Source: Streptomyces sp. NRRL S-118
Lineage (GTDB): Bacteria; Actinomycetota; Actinomycetes; Streptomycetales; Streptomycetaceae
Assembly: GCF_000716335.1 (NCBI RefSeq)
Contig: NZ_KL591037.1
Coordinates: 1-24,536 of the forward strand
Length of the DNA stretch: 24,536 nucleotides
Direction of reading: 5' to 3'
Shown: piece by piece, positions 23,541-24,536 of the stretch
How the letters are laid out: the number at the start of each line of letters is the position of its first letter
Position numbering within the stretch: position 1 is the stretch's first letter
Made by a program: the position numbers and the translations under genes
The notes under the pieces: generated by a model
Databases searched by the model: none
The model's input: only the letters and a program-made list of their open reading frames with translations
What the model was told of the DNA's origin: nothing

Positions 23541-24224
23541 GTGACCAGCCTCCACGACCTCAAGCACCTGTGCCCGCCCCCCGGCACCCACCAGGCCATC
23601 GACTGGCAGACCGTCGAGACCACGCTCGGCATGAGGCTGCCGACCGACTACAAACAACTGGCCTCCACCTACGGTCCCGGCGCGTTCTGCGACTTCCTGC
23701 ACATCTACCACCCCCACTCCCCCACCCCATGGGCCAACCTCACCGGCCCTATGCCCACCACGCTTCGCGAACAGCTGCGCAATGACCACGACCACGGCAC
23801 CTACCCGGTCCCGCACGATCCGCAGCACCTCTTCGCCATCGGCGTGACCGACAACGGCGAACATCTCTTCTGGATCACCGAACCCCTGACCCACCCCGAC
23901 CACTGGCGCATCACCGTCCGCGAGGCCCGCGGTCCGCGCTGGTACACCCACGACGGCAACCTCACCTGCTTCCTCACCGACATACTCAGCGGCCGCACGA
24001 ACGTCCCCCAGTTCCCCGACAGCCTGCTCGAGCACGGCGTCACTTTCACACCCTCACTCCAGCACGCCACGAGCACCGCCACACCAGCTCAGCCGACAGC
24101 ACGCGGTTCCATCGACACCCAGGCCGTACGCGAATGGGCCCGCGCCAACGGCTATCAGCTGCCCGACCGCGGACGCATCCCCGCCCCGATCATCACCGAG
24201 TGGAGGAAAGCCAACCCGCAGTAG
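23541..24224 (+). CDS. SMI1/KNR4 domain fused to an Lsr2-like DNA-binding tail, 227 aa
   Basis: GTG 23541 is preferred to ATG 23436 because AAGGA lies upstream and the extra 35 residues look non-coding. Residues 18-150 form the SUKH domain: IDWQTVETTLGMRLPTDYKQLASTYGPGAF, then DPQHLFAIGVTDNGEHLFWIT. After a Thr/Ala/Pro linker, residues 191-227 (IDTQAVREWARANGYQLPDRGRIPAPIITEW) match the C-terminal DNA-binding domain of Lsr2, including the RGR clamp that enters the AT minor groove. Lsr2 is the actinobacterial xenogeneic silencer; its oligomerisation domain is missing here. The fusion suggests a protein tethered to AT-rich DNA, or a regulator with a SUKH ligand domain. It is followed by the IS701 remnant. 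The SMI1 and Lsr2 likenesses are both clear by eye. Confidence 0.8.
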   Translation: MTSLHDLKHLCPPPGTHQAIDWQTVETTLGMRLPTDYKQLASTYGPGAFCDFLHIYHPHSPTPWANLTGPMPTTLREQLRNDHDHGTYPVPHDPQHLFAIGVTDNGEHLFWITEPLTHPDHWRITVREARGPRWYTHDGNLTCFLTDILSGRTNVPQFPDSLLEHGVTFTPSLQHATSTATPAQPTARGSIDTQAVREWARANGYQLPDRGRIPAPIITEWRKANPQ

Positions 24225-24262
24225 AAAGCAGAGGGCCCGCGCGACGAGGACACGGCAGCACA

Positions 24263-24492
24263 GCGGCGCTGGCTGCCGGGATCAGCGCGTCCTGGGTAAC
24301 CGGCGACGAGGCATGCGGCCAAGATCCCGGCCTGCGCTTGGTGCTGGAAGCACGCGGACTGGGTTACGTCCTGGCCGTCGCCTGCAGCACCCGGGTGCGG
24401 ATCAACCAGGGCCGGACCACCGCCCTGGCGGACACCGTTCCCGACCGCCTGCCCGCCACCGCCTGGCACCGTCAAAGCTGCGGGGCCGGGGG
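24263..24492 (+). pseudogene. IS701-family transposase fragment
   Basis: The frame starting at 24263 reads AALAAGISASWVTGDEACG, then LVLEARGLGYVLAVACSTRVR and DRLPATAWHRQSCGAG. This is the DDE region of IS701-type transposases (WVTGDEVYG, GYVLAVACST, LPAxAWxRxSAG). Both ends are missing: nothing transposase-like precedes 24263, and coding stops at a run of eight Gs where the inverted IS5 fragment begins. Two residues differ from the common pattern (Cys for Tyr in GDEACG; Cys for Ala in QSCG), fitting a decayed copy. Confidence 0.75.
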
Positions 24493-24536
24493 GGTAATTG
24501 CGGGGATCGCGTTCGTAGCGGGGGCTGAGTCTGCGG
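24493..24536. repeat. Right copy of 44-bp inverted repeat, IS5 transposase fragment on the minus strand
   Basis: Reverse complement of 2-45 with one difference. On the minus strand it encodes the same IS5-type residues (SPRYERDPRNY), then leaves the transposase sequence and runs into the IS701 remnant. The junction is at about 24492. Confidence 0.8.

Noticed and set aside
1..24536. CRISPR array
   Set aside because: No regularly spaced direct repeats and no cas genes.
1..24536. tRNA or rRNA genes
   Set aside because: No cloverleaf or rRNA-like block was seen in any intergenic region; the larger gaps were read on both strands.

Overview
The window is very GC-rich, with strong G/C bias at third codon positions, GTG starts, purine-rich ribosome binding sites, rare TTA codons, twin SMI1/KNR4 genes, an Lsr2-type domain and IS5/IS701 remnants. 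All of this fits a Streptomyces or close relative, most likely an accessory region such as a chromosome arm, a plasmid or a defence island. No housekeeping gene is visible.

Layout. 1-110: the 3' end of an IS5-family transposase. The same 44 bp returns in inverted orientation at 24493-24536, abutting a broken IS701-type transposase (24263-24492), so mobile-element debris bounds the window. 288-761: a small unknown gene. 1238-5907 (+ strand): a ParB/sulfiredoxin-like protein overlapping a divergent GIY-YIG nuclease gene, then, after tandem hairpins, a TIGR02391/Hypoth_Ymh protein and a HEPN-like protein with a C-terminal zinc ribbon. 10730-5916 (- strand): a compact operon of a small winged-helix-like 'middle' protein, a Rad50/SMC-like ATPase and a PD-(D/E)xK nuclease. 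This resembles ABC-three-component conflict systems, but the ATPase carries two frameshifts and a stop. Upstream of it lies the C-terminal part of a helicase-associated-domain helicase.

11998-14595: an unknown helical protein, an unusual hairpin with two alternative pairings, small ORF remnants, an AraC-type regulator and a small secreted protein. 19390-14839 (- strand): a second putative conflict operon made of an unknown 447-aa protein, a 907-aa membrane P-loop NTPase of KAP-like architecture, and a frameshifted HEPN-like gene whose GTG start follows the NTPase stop directly. 19919-24224: a secreted NucA/NucB-type DNase, then two SMI1/KNR4 (SUKH) proteins, one with a possible RelE-like N-terminus and one fused to an Lsr2-like DNA-binding tail.

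How they may work together: the window looks like stacked conflict modules. Module A pairs nucleic-acid recognition and nicking (ParB-like and GIY-YIG) with two HEPN-type proteins. Module B is sensor ATPase, adaptor and nuclease. Module C is a membrane NTPase with a HEPN effector. Module D is a secreted nuclease with SUKH-type proteins. Modules B and C contain lesions, so they are either decaying or affected by sequencing errors. The two secreted-protein genes carry TTA codons at their 5' ends, which suggests bldA-dependent expression. Functional assignments come from motifs read by eye; no database search was possible.
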